A DNA stretch of 64,000 nucleotides from Branchiostoma floridae (lineage: Eukaryota; Chordata; Leptocardii; Amphioxiformes; Branchiostomatidae): assembly GCF_000003815.2 (NCBI RefSeq), contig NC_049982.1, positions 12,803,577 to 12,867,576 of the forward strand, read 5' to 3'. The notes under the pieces were generated by a model. It made no database searches. It was not told the DNA's origin and saw only the letters and a list, made by a program, of their open reading frames with translations. Made by a program: the position numbers and the translations under genes. Shown here piece after piece: positions 36,809 to 49,712 of this stretch (position 1 is its first letter; each line of letters opens with the position of its first letter).

Positions 36809-38209
36809 ATCAGACATGCTTATGTGTCCCATCCTACAAAACGAGAGGTCGGACAACTCATACTTTCATTACATACAAAGTTTATTATGAAAATGAGCTC
36901 GGATTTACATAATTTATGCCAGAATACTTTTATCTTTTACCTACACATGTCACAAGTATTGAATTTCTATCATTTACCTCTCGAAGGAATCATCGCAATT
37001 TTGCCTTTCGTATGAAAATTAGGCCCACATTTCCATTATTGATAATGTTTATGTGTTACCTGACACATATTGCATAGATCTTCTATAATGCATATGTTAT
37101 TGCCCTATTACGGAAAATATGTGAGTTATAAAATTTTCTCATCAATTATGCAAATTACGCCAAAATCAAGATTCTGCTGAAGTACCAAGGTCAGCCGCCA
37201 GAAGGCCCATACTTGACCTTCATGTTCATTTTTATTGCACAGTCATCACTGTCCTTTTTCTTCCTTGCTGAAATATACTCAATAGTGGCACGAATGGAGA
37301 TACATGGGTACGGCGTAAGTTGAAAAGGTTTTATATACGTTGTAGGCAAACTGGGTTGATGTTTTTACAATTGTCTGCTAATGCAACTTTGGTAAATAGC
37401 GCTTTATTCCCTTCAACATGTTAGCGATTTCAGATCGTGATTATGTAAATGAACTATGTTTGCTGACAGGGTGGTCGCGAAGTGAAATGACCCTGAATAA
37501 ATGAACGCCAATTCCTGTCGAACGTGAAATGCAATCATAAAAGCAACGAAAGTCGGGTGTGCTACTTCTATGCTTAAATTAAGATCATTCTAGACTTGAA
37601 CGGAATGTGTGCCAATTTGACACAAACACAGACTAAGTCTTATTAGGGACTCATCAAACCAGCTATTGCGAATGCCATCTTAAATTGGATTTTCAATACG
37701 CAGCTTTATTAAAAATTACGTGTACATAAGTTTGGGGACGAGAATTTCGGTCGGGGATTGTGCGCTGAAAATGAAACAATCTCTCAATGATCGAATGGAC
37801 GTAATTGATTAAGTGGAAACCTAGCTAGTCTACGACTGGAACAATCAATAACGCAAATAAGCACGAGACTGGATGATATTTTTAAGGCAATTTTAAGGTA
37901 TCCATTTATGAAAGGCTTACATGGTTCCGAGATATCACTTTCTTTGGTGTGGTGCGCGCAAGCCCGTTTATTGCACGTTATATTAAAGAATATAAAGATG
38001 TTCCTCGAATAAACGTCTATATAATCTCGAAAATGGGATAAACGGGTAATTTTCGACCCTTTTTTGTTATTGTATCTTTGTCGAATGGTAATGTTTGATT
38101 AGAATTCACGTGAAATCTTCGGTGCGTAAGTCTGTGACAAAGTCATAGATGGAAGACCGCGCTCGGCATGGTGTAATGGTTCTGATGTTGAATAAATCAT
38201 AGAGGTGGA
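36809..38209. other. AT-rich stretch, nothing recognised
   Basis: No coding exon, repeat boundary or RNA gene was recognised here. Confidence 0.4.
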
Positions 38210-38337
38210 TCAATCAATCTTCCTGTACGAGGAAGAAATGCCAAGATCCCCCAGATGGTCCCGACAGAGCGATGCCACCGGCATGATTAACTCAACAACT
38301 TCAGAGAAAGATGGTCTCATTGGATCTCCGGAGAAAT
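38210..38337 (-). CDS. Candidate terminal exon with a kinase-tail-like reading (both strands open)
   Basis: After a good acceptor (CTCCACAG) the minus strand reads GDPMRPSFSEVVELIMPVAS and on to a TGA. DP-x-RPSF-x-E-V-V-x-L resembles subdomain XI at the end of protein kinase domains (normally DP-x-x-RP, so one residue is missing). No preceding kinase exons were found. The plus strand is also open (38238-38375, 45 codons, MPRSPRWSRQ to PSGFVM), so which strand is coding, if either, is undecided. Confidence 0.2.
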
Positions 38338-38375
38338 CTGTGGAGGAGTTTGCTCCCAGTGGATTCGTCATGTAG

Positions 38376-41300
38376 CTTATTTTAGTGATTTCGTCGGTTC
38401 TTTGAACTCAGTTTCTAACAGATGCAGAACAACACTCTGTCTTTCCACACAACCCGAAAGGCGAACGATATCTGCATGATTCGCATACAAAAGGTTTGGA
38501 AGTTGTCAAACTTCGGTAAGAACTTCCGTGCGTGTATAAGCCTGCAGGCAGGCAGGGATCAATGGCAACAGCAGTAGCAGCCGATAACCTCTAATGTAAT
38601 ATTTCTTGAGGCACTCGAATTCGTATACCAGAAAGCACGCTTTATGAATGTATACACCCATACATCTCATGCATTCTGATCTTTCTTCTCACATGCCATG
38701 GAGATATAAAACGCTGTTTCTGTGATGATCTGTCGTGGCGGCACTTCTAACACAGCTGTGAGTGATGTACGTAGAAGCTACAAGAGAAGATCTTTCAGGG
38801 TTGAAAGAATTATAGTTGGTCGGCATTTTGTTAGATGCCTTCTGCTTTCGCTCATAAAAAAGCCCTGAAGCGATAATATTCTTTGATGAGGTGGGTGTAT
38901 GAGGCTGGAGTCCCGCTCCTTGCCTCCAGGGCAGAGCTAATTCTTTTAAGGGATCATTTTACTTAGAAGACATATTGAGTTCTGCAAGTAAACTGAAAGG
39001 AGTTCTTGAAGACCCGCTGTGTCGGCATTATTATCCACAGCTTTATTGACGCCTTTTTGAAATATGACTTACCTCTCCCTTCAGATGCTGTGTATCGACG
39101 TTACCTTCTGATTTATTCATGATGTCTACTGATACACAATAATGGCTATGCGGCAACGGCTCTTGATCTTCATTTTCAAATGTAAGAGGAAAGGCATTTT
39201 TTTCTTTTTATTTTACTATTAATATTGTTCAACATGATTGTAACATCCACTTGATGAGGCTAGCTTCTAGACCAACTACTATCTAAGTTGAATAGATGTT
39301 TACAATTGTCAATTGTACCCCTGGTAAAATAAAACAAACAAACAAACAATAGGTCAGGTGGCATCGGGTTTAGTCACATGAATGCTGAGAAACAGATTCT
39401 GAAATGAATTTTACTTAATAGAAAAACATTCACATTTCTTGTCTTTTAACAGATCGGTCTTGTCTGATCTTTTCTTAACTTTTACTTTGTTGGTCAGTAC
39501 GACAGCGGTAATGCAAAGAGTGTTGGTCCAGTACTCGAGTACTTTCAAAGATTGTCCAGCTTTCATACAAAAGACTCCTAGACAGAGTTATAAAGACTCC
39601 ATTCAGCTTTTCGTCCGTCAGCTCTTTCTGTTTGTTATCCCTCTCCGGTACGGTTGAAAGGTTTAAGTGTGGCTGAGACTGATATATGATGTTATACACT
39701 AGTCTACAACATAGTTGCTGGTAGATCCAAACCATATACGTTGATATATATTGCGATATCCACCCTGACATCCCTCTTATGGTGCACAGTTCGAAAGCGG
39801 TCAAACATCCAAAACTTTAGGTACATACGTTGTTTTAAATGAAATTCTCTGCCATAGCCTCTCTTCTATTTTGAACGTCAGGTATCCTTGACCTTGGGCA
39901 TTGTGAAGCTGACGATCGGTTTCACAAACGACAGCTCAGCGTCACTATATGCACAATCAGTTGACTTGCAATACGCATGTTGATTTCAGCCTGTCATTAT
40001 TCTGCTAATAGATTCAGCAAAATATATGGCCGTATGGCCTATTGCAAAAGACATCAGAAATTGTATGACACAATATTCTACAAGCGAGAATAATGTTTTT
40101 AAGTTCAAGTGCAAGTTACGTCACAGAAATAGAATCATAGAATGTGTGGTATGAAATAATTTTCGTTAAGATGTTTTCGACTTTTAGTGACTTGCAACAG
40201 CTTGTATTGATTTTGAAAATGCAAGCTAGTGAAACATAGGGTATGCCGTAAGTACGAAATGGATTTAAATGGAACAAAAAGGAACGAAATCGAGCAACAG
40301 GAGGATCTGAAATTGTGATTAAGACCTGCCCTTGGTGCTGAAACCTTGGTGATGGGATTCAAGATGATTTTGAGATGGGACTGAGAGGTAACAAAACCGT
40401 TGAATTTAATTGTCAAATCATTTTGGAAAGGCAAGAGCAAACACAAATGTTAAAGCACTCCGAGGGACAAACATTTTATTCTTGGAAAGAACAATCATCC
40501 AGCGGACGGGTACATGATATACGTGTGCAGGTGATGGGCAGCGTTCTGCATTGGAAAGAAAGAAAGAAATTTCAGGACAATAGTACATAGAAAATAAAGA
40601 AGTGAAGGAAAGCTTACAGACATCACGCCATGATACTCGCTGATTTGCTTAGTATAGCGTTATTATAATCTTGTTGATAGGTTTATCATACCCATGTTTT
40701 CACTTGAGATGATAGTAAAACCGAAAATGCCAGTCTAGACCACTTCATGCAAGCTCAACCGAGGACCTAGAGTGTTTCTACATATTGATTTCCAGACGTC
40801 AATGTCTCACGAGCTCTGCTGTTTACAGTCGAGCGATTGAAATAATTGTTAGGATTATGAATAATCTCCACGGCGTACGCTGGGAAAGATGGAAATGGGG
40901 TGGTCTCTCATTGGTACGCCGTGACATAACGGCAGCCTACCTTCATTCTCAATTCCACGTTTGTACACGTGAGATTTAGGGATTAGAACTCCATTTCCCC
41001 ATTACTTTAGAGACGCTTTGGTGACGTAAAACGTATAGTTAATCTGTGATAATCCTAAGCAAATGACCTGGTTAATCTTCCGTGGGTGGATCGGAACAAA
41101 ATATAGATCGGTTTGAATCAGCTTATACGTGCAAACATCCATGGTGCGCAAGGAACGAAAAACACGAGCGCAAGGGGATGCCAAAAACACAAATTGTACA
41201 TTTATCATTGATCATTTATCGATGTAGATTGGTGCACCTTGCAGAATTGTTTATTATTCAAAAGATCTCCACTAGTGAGTACAATGTGAATACTATGCAT

Positions 41301-42713
41301 CGCTAGTCTTCCTGGAGTTATTAGACAAACACGTTACATAAAAGAACACATTACATCTACTATTTACAGACTATTTACACCTTAGACATCACTAACACCT
41401 AAAGATAAACTAACGCTATACCTATCTATACTTGAAAACATTGTTCAAAAGTAAAAGTAATGTAGTTGAGAGGTCTGGTAGCTGAAGGAATTAATGAATG
41501 TCTATTAAGACATATCCACTAACGCTAGCGGGCAGTGTTGACAGCACAATGACAATGGTGATGTTACTTGCGCGTGTGTCTTGCTCTGCCCAAAATGACC
41601 GCCACTTACGACAGGATGTGTTCTACCAATCGAAATGCGCAAAATGCTGTATGAGTTAATATATGAGTTGACATCAGCAAAATACAGGCAACACCACTCC
41701 TTCATTCTTCACACCTATAATGTTTTACAAAAGATGCACTACATTATTCGTATTGGTTGATAGCTTGGAAGAAATATAGCCACGGGCGGACTTGCACCCC
41801 CTTAAACAATGTACAAAAATAATTGTAACAAATACCATTGTCCGATGCTTTCTTACAAATTGCCGATGCTTTCTAAAACATTATGCACATTTTATCCTTA
41901 TCTAATTTTTATCTTTAATGTTCATAAGTTACAGCTTCAAATAATCCTATCAATGAATTATTTCTATATACTAAAATGCATGCGGTTGATTGCAATCTTA
42001 CCGTCAATTGTTACATACAGAGCAGTTATTGCTTTGTCTGTACAGTGTACATGATATACATTGTAAATAGCTTCAAATTCTTTTCCTTATTGATGCATAT
42101 TATTTGTTGAATTATCACCAGATATCATCAGAGCTTAATCCGATAACTTACACCTGTTCTTATACAATTCATACTGTTATTCTACAAAAATGGGCCTTTA
42201 GTGTATTTATTTGTACAAAAATGGGCCTTTAGATTATTTATTTGTTTGTACTATACAAAATTGCTTATAAACATTAAATGATTAAGTAAAGTAATATATA
42301 GAATGTGATAACGATACATAGGGATATGCTTAATTATGATAAGATAAGAATTGAATACATTAGTGCATTACATTGTTTATCAGATTGTTTTACGGCACTT
42401 TTGAATGTTAGAAAGATGATGTTTGTATATTTCTCTGAAGGCTGTTCCATATTGTGACATATTTGTATTTTTTACGGAAGACTGTGCTAATGATGTGCAA
42501 ACGAGAGGAAGTTGAAGTTGATTTCTTTGCCTGGTACATTGTACTAGTAATAGTTGTGTACAAGTTATAAAACAAGAAGATTGTTGGAAAGAAAGTTAAG
42601 TGTGAATTTACTAATTTGTAGCTCATTGATATCTTAGATATCTAGTGTTTCTATTTTTGTTTTAAAGAGCCGTGTGAGAGCGATTTAGCACCAGCCGCTA
42701 TTCTTGTTATTTT
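38376..42713. other. Intergenic stretch, no gene recognised
   Basis: Minus-strand frames at 39475-39804 and 40135-40446 (103-109 codons) have no domain I know. A 10-bp inverted repeat (CACGGCGTAC, 40869-40878 and 40914-40923) and a two-copy repeat of TACAAAAATGGGCCTTTAG (42183 and 42214) are visible. Confidence 0.4.
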
Positions 42714-42757
42714 TTTTGGAGAATTATAATTATACACCCTCTTATAATTCTCCAAAA
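42714..42757. repeat. Perfect hairpin, 16-bp arms
   Basis: TTTTGGAGAATTATAA (42714-42729) and its exact complement (42742-42757) around a 12-base loop. AT-rich and non-coding. Confidence 0.85.
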
Positions 42758-44984
42758 GATATGAGCAAGTGTAGAGCACAGTCATTCAAGTATAGGTATA
42801 CTGGGATGTTGTATCATTTGAATATTTCACATCTCGCTAGATCAGTAGAGACGGCTAGCGGCTGTATGAATGAGTCGGCAGAGTTGCAAGTTGACGGTCA
42901 GAAAGCTCATGCCTCTTGTTCTCTATACATGAGATCCGCTTAGCTGTGTCTCCGCTATCCTTTCCTTAAAGCACATTTTGTACCTTACGTATTCTGAAAT
43001 GCAGGTCGACTGACCTCGCTGATTTATCTATGTTGGGAGAATAATCCGTCCTCTGTGATGGTTGCATCATTTCGCTTCAACCATATTGCAGTGCCAATAA
43101 CACAGCGTATATCTAGAATACACAATACATTATGTTCCCGAGAGTTAGACATCCAGGTAATAAGATACGTTAATAGAAACTAATCATGCAGCTGGCTATG
43201 GTTTTGGAGGTACATTACATTCCACATTCTACATTTCTCTTCGCAATAGTCGTAAACTTAAGTAAACAAAGAGATATGTGGCGACAAAAAAACATAACAG
43301 CCCTTGTACATAGATATTACGAGCTTAAAGTGACAAAGAGGATGTAGCTCTAGTGACTGAGCAAAGTTGCAGCCCCCCTCCCCTCATTCACCACGCATAA
43401 GAGGTACACGGGATATCTTCAGTACTTTTCTGACACTTAAGCACGATCTCTCATAATGACAGTATGTCAAAAAGGAAACCAGTTGACACATTTTTCTAAT
43501 ATATCCACCAGATATAGTCTGGATAGCGCCCTGAGCTGTAATTTACATATATTGGTTTCGTAGGTTGACTGATGTTTGCAGAAAATAAGGCACAGCTGGT
43601 TCTCTCGTGGTAATTCTCCTAAGGACGTAGTCAAAGGCTCCTGACGTGTGTTTAGCTCTTTTGCCATTGGATGGATGTAGCAGATGCAGTACGAGACACC
43701 TTTAATACTTGGGAATGATTATACTTATAATTTGTACCATGATGTGGTTGCCAAAGTGGAACAAACTGCCGGTATTATTCCTCCGCGCGGCCGCGTGCAC
43801 TTCAAGGCCTCATGAGTCTAACTTCTCCTCTTCTTCATACAGCCTTCCCCTCTCCTGTATGCATTTGCAGATTTACCTCGGAGTTGCATTTTATCTAATT
43901 TGCCGATAACTCACGTCTCACGTCATATCATATGATGTTATTTTATATCATATCACACAGTACTAGTACTTCATTCGTAGACTACGACAAATGAAAAACA
44001 AATCATGTAATACTATATAAATAGACCAAATCTCCATGGTGAAAATTGGAGTCCTTTGGAATGTGAATGACTCAGTTCAGTGCCCGATACCGTGGAATAT
44101 GTGGCAATTGGTATGGCTTGGACAGAAAAGTGTCCTCAACGTTTGTGCATTTAATGAAGCTTCTTCGAAAAACTCCATACCGATGACCGTAAGTACCCCA
44201 TGCATGCTTTGGTGCCTTTTGTACATTTGATTGCTTATTGAAGTGTTCGTACTTTGCCTAAGGAACAAGACAATGACTTTTAAGCCTCAAATACCCTTCC
44301 TTTGAATCTACATTTCTTTGTTGTTTCTATTGCTGGGGCTATGCTACTGTGTTCCTTTGTAACTGATCTCCCTGTCTGTTTTTTTTTTATTGCGGGTTAG
44401 TCACCTCCTCGGAATTACCAGAAATGTAGGAATAGTTTTGGGCTATTTTGTATGTCTGCAAGCATGTGGTTCCGGTGCAATATATCAGGAACGTTTCAAG
44501 CTATTGCAATGTTATTTGGTACGGAAGTAGGTGCTGTAAACCTGACTGCCAATTGCAAGGTCAAAGTAAAGGTCAATGTTGGGCCTCATGGTAACCAATT
44601 TTGGTACTGCTTAAAGAATTTCCAATTTTTGTATTTTTGATAATGTACATGCTGTAGTTTCGATTTCTGGCTGCTGATATGGATTGATACATGTATAAGG
44701 AAGAGGTGGCCCTTCACACGCAGCTACAACTTGCTAGAGGGCAGTCCATTGAGAACAAGGAATGAAAGAACAGTGAATGGTTCTGCGTAAATAGACCCTC
44801 TGCCTAGCCATCAGAAAAACATCACCGAAGGAAAATGAACTATTCACCTTCATAACAATTCTTTTATGCATATTTAGCCTACATTCATGCTTAATATTGC
44901 GTGACCAGAAAAAAGTTAATAAATGTTGAGCCCTACTTTGATTGACACCTAATGTAGTCCTTACGTACTTACATGTGGTGCTCC
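42758..44984. other. Intergenic stretch, no gene recognised
   Basis: About 44450-44640 contains GGAACGTTTCAAGC...ATTTGGTAC and AAGGTCAAAGTAAAGGTCAA, in the style of the dispersed repeats found further right. No exon was recognised. Confidence 0.4.
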
Positions 44985-45170
44985 GATTGGCTCGTTGGCC
45001 CTGTAGCCTGTTTTTGAGCAGAACTCCGCCCACTGTTTCAAGGTTCTGCAGCTTCTGCGGGACAGACTGTATGTCAAGCCCCTAGCAGCCGGCAAACGGA
45101 CTCACTGACGGCAGTCAACCGTGGAGGCAAGATTTGCTTCATTGAGGCTCCGCTACATAGAACTATATCG
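44985..45170 (+). promoter_or_regulatory. Possible promoter and non-coding first exon
   Basis: An inverted CCAAT motif (GATTGG, 44985-44990), a CTCCGCCCAC GC-box-like site at about 45024-45033, then a GC-rich stretch ending at a good donor (ATATCG/GTAAGG, exon end 45170). No sustained coding frame. No downstream partner exon was identified. Confidence 0.25.
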
Positions 45171-48062
45171 GTAAGGGACTGTGTCCTTTTCACTTGCTAG
45201 CAAGTACGTGTGGTCTTGTAGGCGTGATCAATGGGCATGATAGGTAATATACTGTACATGTATTCCCATAGGACCTGTTTAGTACAGATACACACATCTG
45301 AGATGGATGCATTATACTGATGCTTCTTGACTTTTTCATATGGACATTGTTATGCTGTGTTTGCTTGTAACGTTATGTATTTATACCTTTCAAAACCAGA
45401 TAATCAGATGAGAAAGGCCCCCTCACAGAGGGAATCGCATGCAAAACGATATTACAAGATACAAAGAAAGTCATATTCTATATTCTAATACTTAAATTTG
45501 TGCAGATCATCCACAGCCAACATACCGCTGGTTTTGTTGGAAAAAAAATGGACGCCAGAAGTTCAGTTCATCTTCATGTAAGCCGTTATCGTCGCTCATT
45601 CGCCGAGTCCTTAAGCCATGTGCTGCCACGTTAGGAGCTATGATACTATGAATAATTCCACTGAGCGTGATGTAATTACCTTTGTATGTGATACTCTGTC
45701 ATAAATAATAAACGAGTTGGTGACTAAGACGAGCCTACGTAACGAAAATACTTAGAGCAGATCAACAGTCCATCATTCGTGAATATTTTGGATATTTCTG
45801 CCTACTGTACTGTACTTGTAAGAACGATGCCTTGCACAAGAAAGCAGGCAATTCCTCGCCTCAAGTCTAGACTGAAATATTCAACGAAAACAGATAGTAA
45901 CAGCATTCTGTGTGAATCGGCGGGTACAGCCTGGCCATGGCGCGCAGTAAGAGTTGGTAGACGAGTATTTTCCAATACATCAGTGTCCCAATGTAACCTC
46001 CAGGGGACGTGATGTATGGCAATGATTGCCGTATGTTAGACAGACTGTCTTCACATATACGGATTATAAGTCATCCATACGGAAAGTTCTACAGAATAAA
46101 ACTTCCATACACCTCGTCCGTAGGCTATTGGATGGGAAGATGCACTCACAAAGGAAATCTTGTCCTTTGACTATATGAACCTTTTAGTTCTATGGCCCCT
46201 AGCAGCTGTAATCTAAAGCCTTCCCCAGATGATGCCTACGTTAATTAGTGGCGCAGCGTAAAATGATATCCTGATAAACGTAGTTTCAGTATTTCTCCAG
46301 GATCAGAGTTAAACCATGTGACTGTCTAATATCCAACACAAAAAAAGAATTACGTAAATTTTCAACTGACCGACGTCATGGAACTATCAATTCGCTGCCT
46401 TTGTGACGCCACGTTATGCAGGTGGAACAAATGGATTGGAGGGGTACGGATTTCGCGTTGCAGAAATTCTATGGCGCTTCGTCTCTATTGACTGTAGAGC
46501 TTTGATATTGTATATGGCTTATTTGGTTCCTAATACGAAAAAAAAATCTTGTTCTGTGTCCAGAATTCTTACTTTGCCCTGTGAGACTGAGTGTCCGGAT
46601 GACTCTCTATGTATGAGTCGTGAAACTTTCTAGGTTGACATGTTGAACTTGGGCGTTTGTGTGCAAGTAAACTAGTCTTTGGTGATATTCCAGTCTCTCC
46701 TATGTAGGATTCTTTGCACGAGCCTTTGGTGTTTTTACAATGTCACTGAATATTATGAAAGACTCCAAACTGATTCTCCTTGGGTGCTACTACGATGTTA
46801 CGAAGGGTTAGAGTAGCATGTCTTGATCCCATGCATGTGATGCAAATATCTCCTGAGACTCTCACACCCTACCACTATGCATCTGTTATTACCCCTTGTA
46901 TTCCTGTTCTTCTTGGGTTTAGTACTCTGTCGTGCAGGTCCAATGGCCCATGTGGGATATCCGAAATTTTTCAAAGCCCGTGTGAGGTGACGTTTCTCCT
47001 TTTCTTTGTCTTGTAGCCTGATTTAATCGCGCTTCTTAGCCCCGTCCTACATTGCCGCGGGGAGGAGCCTACCCATCCGGATAGCGGAGTTTGCGTTATA
47101 AGCACAGACTATTTATGGTTACGTTATTATGGTTTCCGCCATGTGAATCAGGGTACAGACATCGCAGAGTTTGTGGTTCAATGCATGGTCAGATCAGATT
47201 GGAAGTTCAATTAACCTCCTTGGTTCAGGTAATGGCCAGTACGTGTGTGTTTGCGGTAGACATTTACTTGCAGGGACCCGTCCTCCGAGTTATACTGTTA
47301 ATCAGCTGGAAAGTCAGGGATTTGTTCACTACCTTCTCAAACGTCCACTTGATGCCAGTTGAAGGTTGTTTAGACGGTATATGGACTAGCTGACATACGT
47401 CTTTTAGTGGGTGTCGATGTACCTGTACCACCACATAGGGGATGGGGACAGTGGCGAGTTGTGTGTGTATGCTTGAGTGTTTGTGTGCGAGTCGCCATGG
47501 GGTGGGGTGTCTCTACAGCATCATCTTAACATTATATTAAAGGTGATAAAGCGTGAAATCATACAGACACGTATTTTCACTTCGATTGAATGCTAGCATT
47601 TGCTTGACGTGTTTTGAAGTTTTGATATAGAATCCTTTAAAATCGTAAGCGTTGGATACTTAATGTAGTGCGGAGTATCCTAAGATTCACTGTGCTTAAG
47701 GACGCCTTCAGTTACTACCGACCCATCGGAAGCATGCCATCAGAAACCATCACAAATGTACCGGTAAGGGTTGCTCCACAGCTGATTTCCGGCATCCAGC
47801 TTCGTATGAGTTTCTGATTTCATCTACCAGATCAATTCTATGATAACACCACTTTACCTGACGCCGATTACGTTCCTACCATATCACGTGCTGCTTGATA
47901 AGTGGACGGACAAACCACCTGGCATGCCATTGTACACAGTCCATCTCCAAATTTGATAGTCGCCAAGATGTCGTCCATTCTATGTGGCTTTCGTCCGATG
48001 TCTTATCTTGTTACCTTCGAAGGTTATGTTTTGAGTAGAGACATGATGTTGCGTCTCTATAT
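45171..48062. other. Intergenic stretch, no gene recognised
   Basis: Plus-strand frames of 76-100 codons (45779-46012, 46403-46633, 46780-47016, 47091-47393) have no domain I know and no consistent splice pairing. Confidence 0.4.
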
Positions 48063-48300
48063 GTAGGTCAACAGCATATAATTAGAGTAGCTGTTGATAG
48101 ACAATCATGATATTTGGTATTTGAGTAGCGGTTGCAGAAACGAAAGTGCTGTTCGAAAACGGTTCACCTGGAGCTTTCCTGTGGCACTACAGCGGGGCGA
48201 ATGTGTTTGTGTGTGTGTGTGTGTGTTTGCGTACAAGATAACTCGAGACGTTGTGGATCGTTTTGCATGATTTTTGGTAGTTATATGTGGGGGTTGGAAA
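48063..48300 (+). repeat. Dispersed repeat family 1, copy A
   Basis: Begins GTAGGTCAACAGCATA, continues ATGATATTTGGTATTTGAGT, contains a GT microsatellite (48208-48228), then ATAACTCGAGACG and a TTTTGGTAGTTATATGTGGG block. These blocks recur in the same order at 49687-50720 (interrupted) and, inverted, at about 55905-56203. Confidence 0.8.
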
Positions 48301-48888
48301 AAGTTCAATAAAGGGCTGTTACGGCACTGCAGCGGAGGTTCAAAGTTGGAGGTAAAGAGTTTCTGAAATGCCAGATTCATGATTTTTGACTAGTGGATAC
48401 GTCTTTAAGCAGGGAGTAAGTCGTGTAAGTTTGGGCCTCCTGGCATATTGTTTTGAACTGCAGTGGGCGATTTTGTTGTTATCCTTGGGAGAGAATAAGT
48501 CAAGCAGGTGTTGGTGTATTTGCATTATTTCTAGTATGTACATACCTTACGTGATGATTAAAATCCTCATATGTATTGTATGAAAATCTGGGCTTCATTT
48601 ACACGATTAATGAAGAAATATTGTAATTCCAGAAATCGACCTCTTTTCACGGACACGCAGGACATCTCCTAACCGGCCAGCTGTGCACCAGCTGTGTAAA
48701 GTTGATGACAGTTTTATTTTTGTACTTGATAAAACCTCCTTGGCTTGTGGTAGCAAAACATATATGTTATACTTGCTGACACGTTGTTTGTTAGTTTGCG
48801 GATTGTTCTTTACGGCAGAAGTGTATGATGCGAAGGGGTTTCACCATTTTGATGTGAAGGGTTGTTTTCCGCCTAATTTTGGTTTTAA

Positions 48889-49581
48889 AGGCATACTACG
48901 CAGTTTTTTGCGCTCAAATTTGAAATATTCTAGAATTAAGAAATATCAGATTTACTACTACTTTTTGTCACTTTTTGACACTTTTGTGTCATTATTTCAC
49001 GTTTGAAACGTAAAGGATTAGCCTGCAAACATTCCGCTCTAGGCACCCTGTAACCTTGTGTCCCCCCAAGTTAGACCCTCCAGGTCTTGCTTGCCACCGG
49101 TAGGTCCCCCGGGGTGGGGTAATCAGTTAGCACATGCTTGGCAGACTGCGGTATAGGAACTCTTGGGAGGTTTTTCTTGGGAAACCCCAGTATCGATCAT
49201 TTCTAAAATAGCATATAATCATGACCCTATTAGTCTATTTTGTAGGATGTCAACAGGCCAAGGTCAATTTACCTTCAAAACTGCAAGAAACCTTGTACAG
49301 AAAGCTAGTCTACTGTACTCAGAGGAACTGTCAACTGGCCCCCCACTGGGAAGCCAGGCTGATAAGCAAGAAACAACAACACACAGAGGCAGTAACCAGC
49401 CTGTGCCCATCTGTTTCTTGGAAGATCACAATTTTTATACATCATAATGTGGTGCATTGATGTCGCAGCATCTCTCCATGAATATTGGTATGCAATGCTA
49501 TAGGGTTGATTGAGCTAACAATGTAAAGAAAAAGTAGGAAAAGCTACTTTTTGTTTTGTTCAAAAATCCCGTAGTATGCCT
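48889..49581. mobile_element. TTAA-flanked inverted-repeat element (piggyBac/Kolobok-like)
   Basis: AGGCATACTACG at the left end and its exact complement CGTAGTATGCCT at the right end, each abutting TTAA (48885-48888 and 49582-49585). TTAA duplications are characteristic of piggyBac and Kolobok superfamilies. The 693-bp interior has a palindromic AAAAAGTAGGAAAAGCTACT block near the right end and one 94-codon frame (49163-49447) with no transposase resemblance, so it is non-autonomous. Confidence 0.8.
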
Positions 49582-49712
49582 TTAATGCATGGAAAAGTGA
49601 AAGCGTGGTGGTTCTGTGGCCTTGGTATTACCTTTGCCAATAACATTATATTTTCGGTTATGCCGTAGTGTTAGGTGAGTCTTTATGTAGGTCAACAGTA
49701 AAACTGGAGAAC

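Noticed and set aside
39475-39804. 109-codon minus-strand frame with a charged stretch (DNKQKELTDEKLNG)
   Set aside because: Neither end shows convincing splice sites and the rest of the frame looks random. It gave no support for an upstream kinase exon.
49163-49447. 94-codon frame inside the TTAA-flanked element, as a transposase remnant
   Set aside because: No DDE-type or zinc-finger motif and far too short for a transposase.
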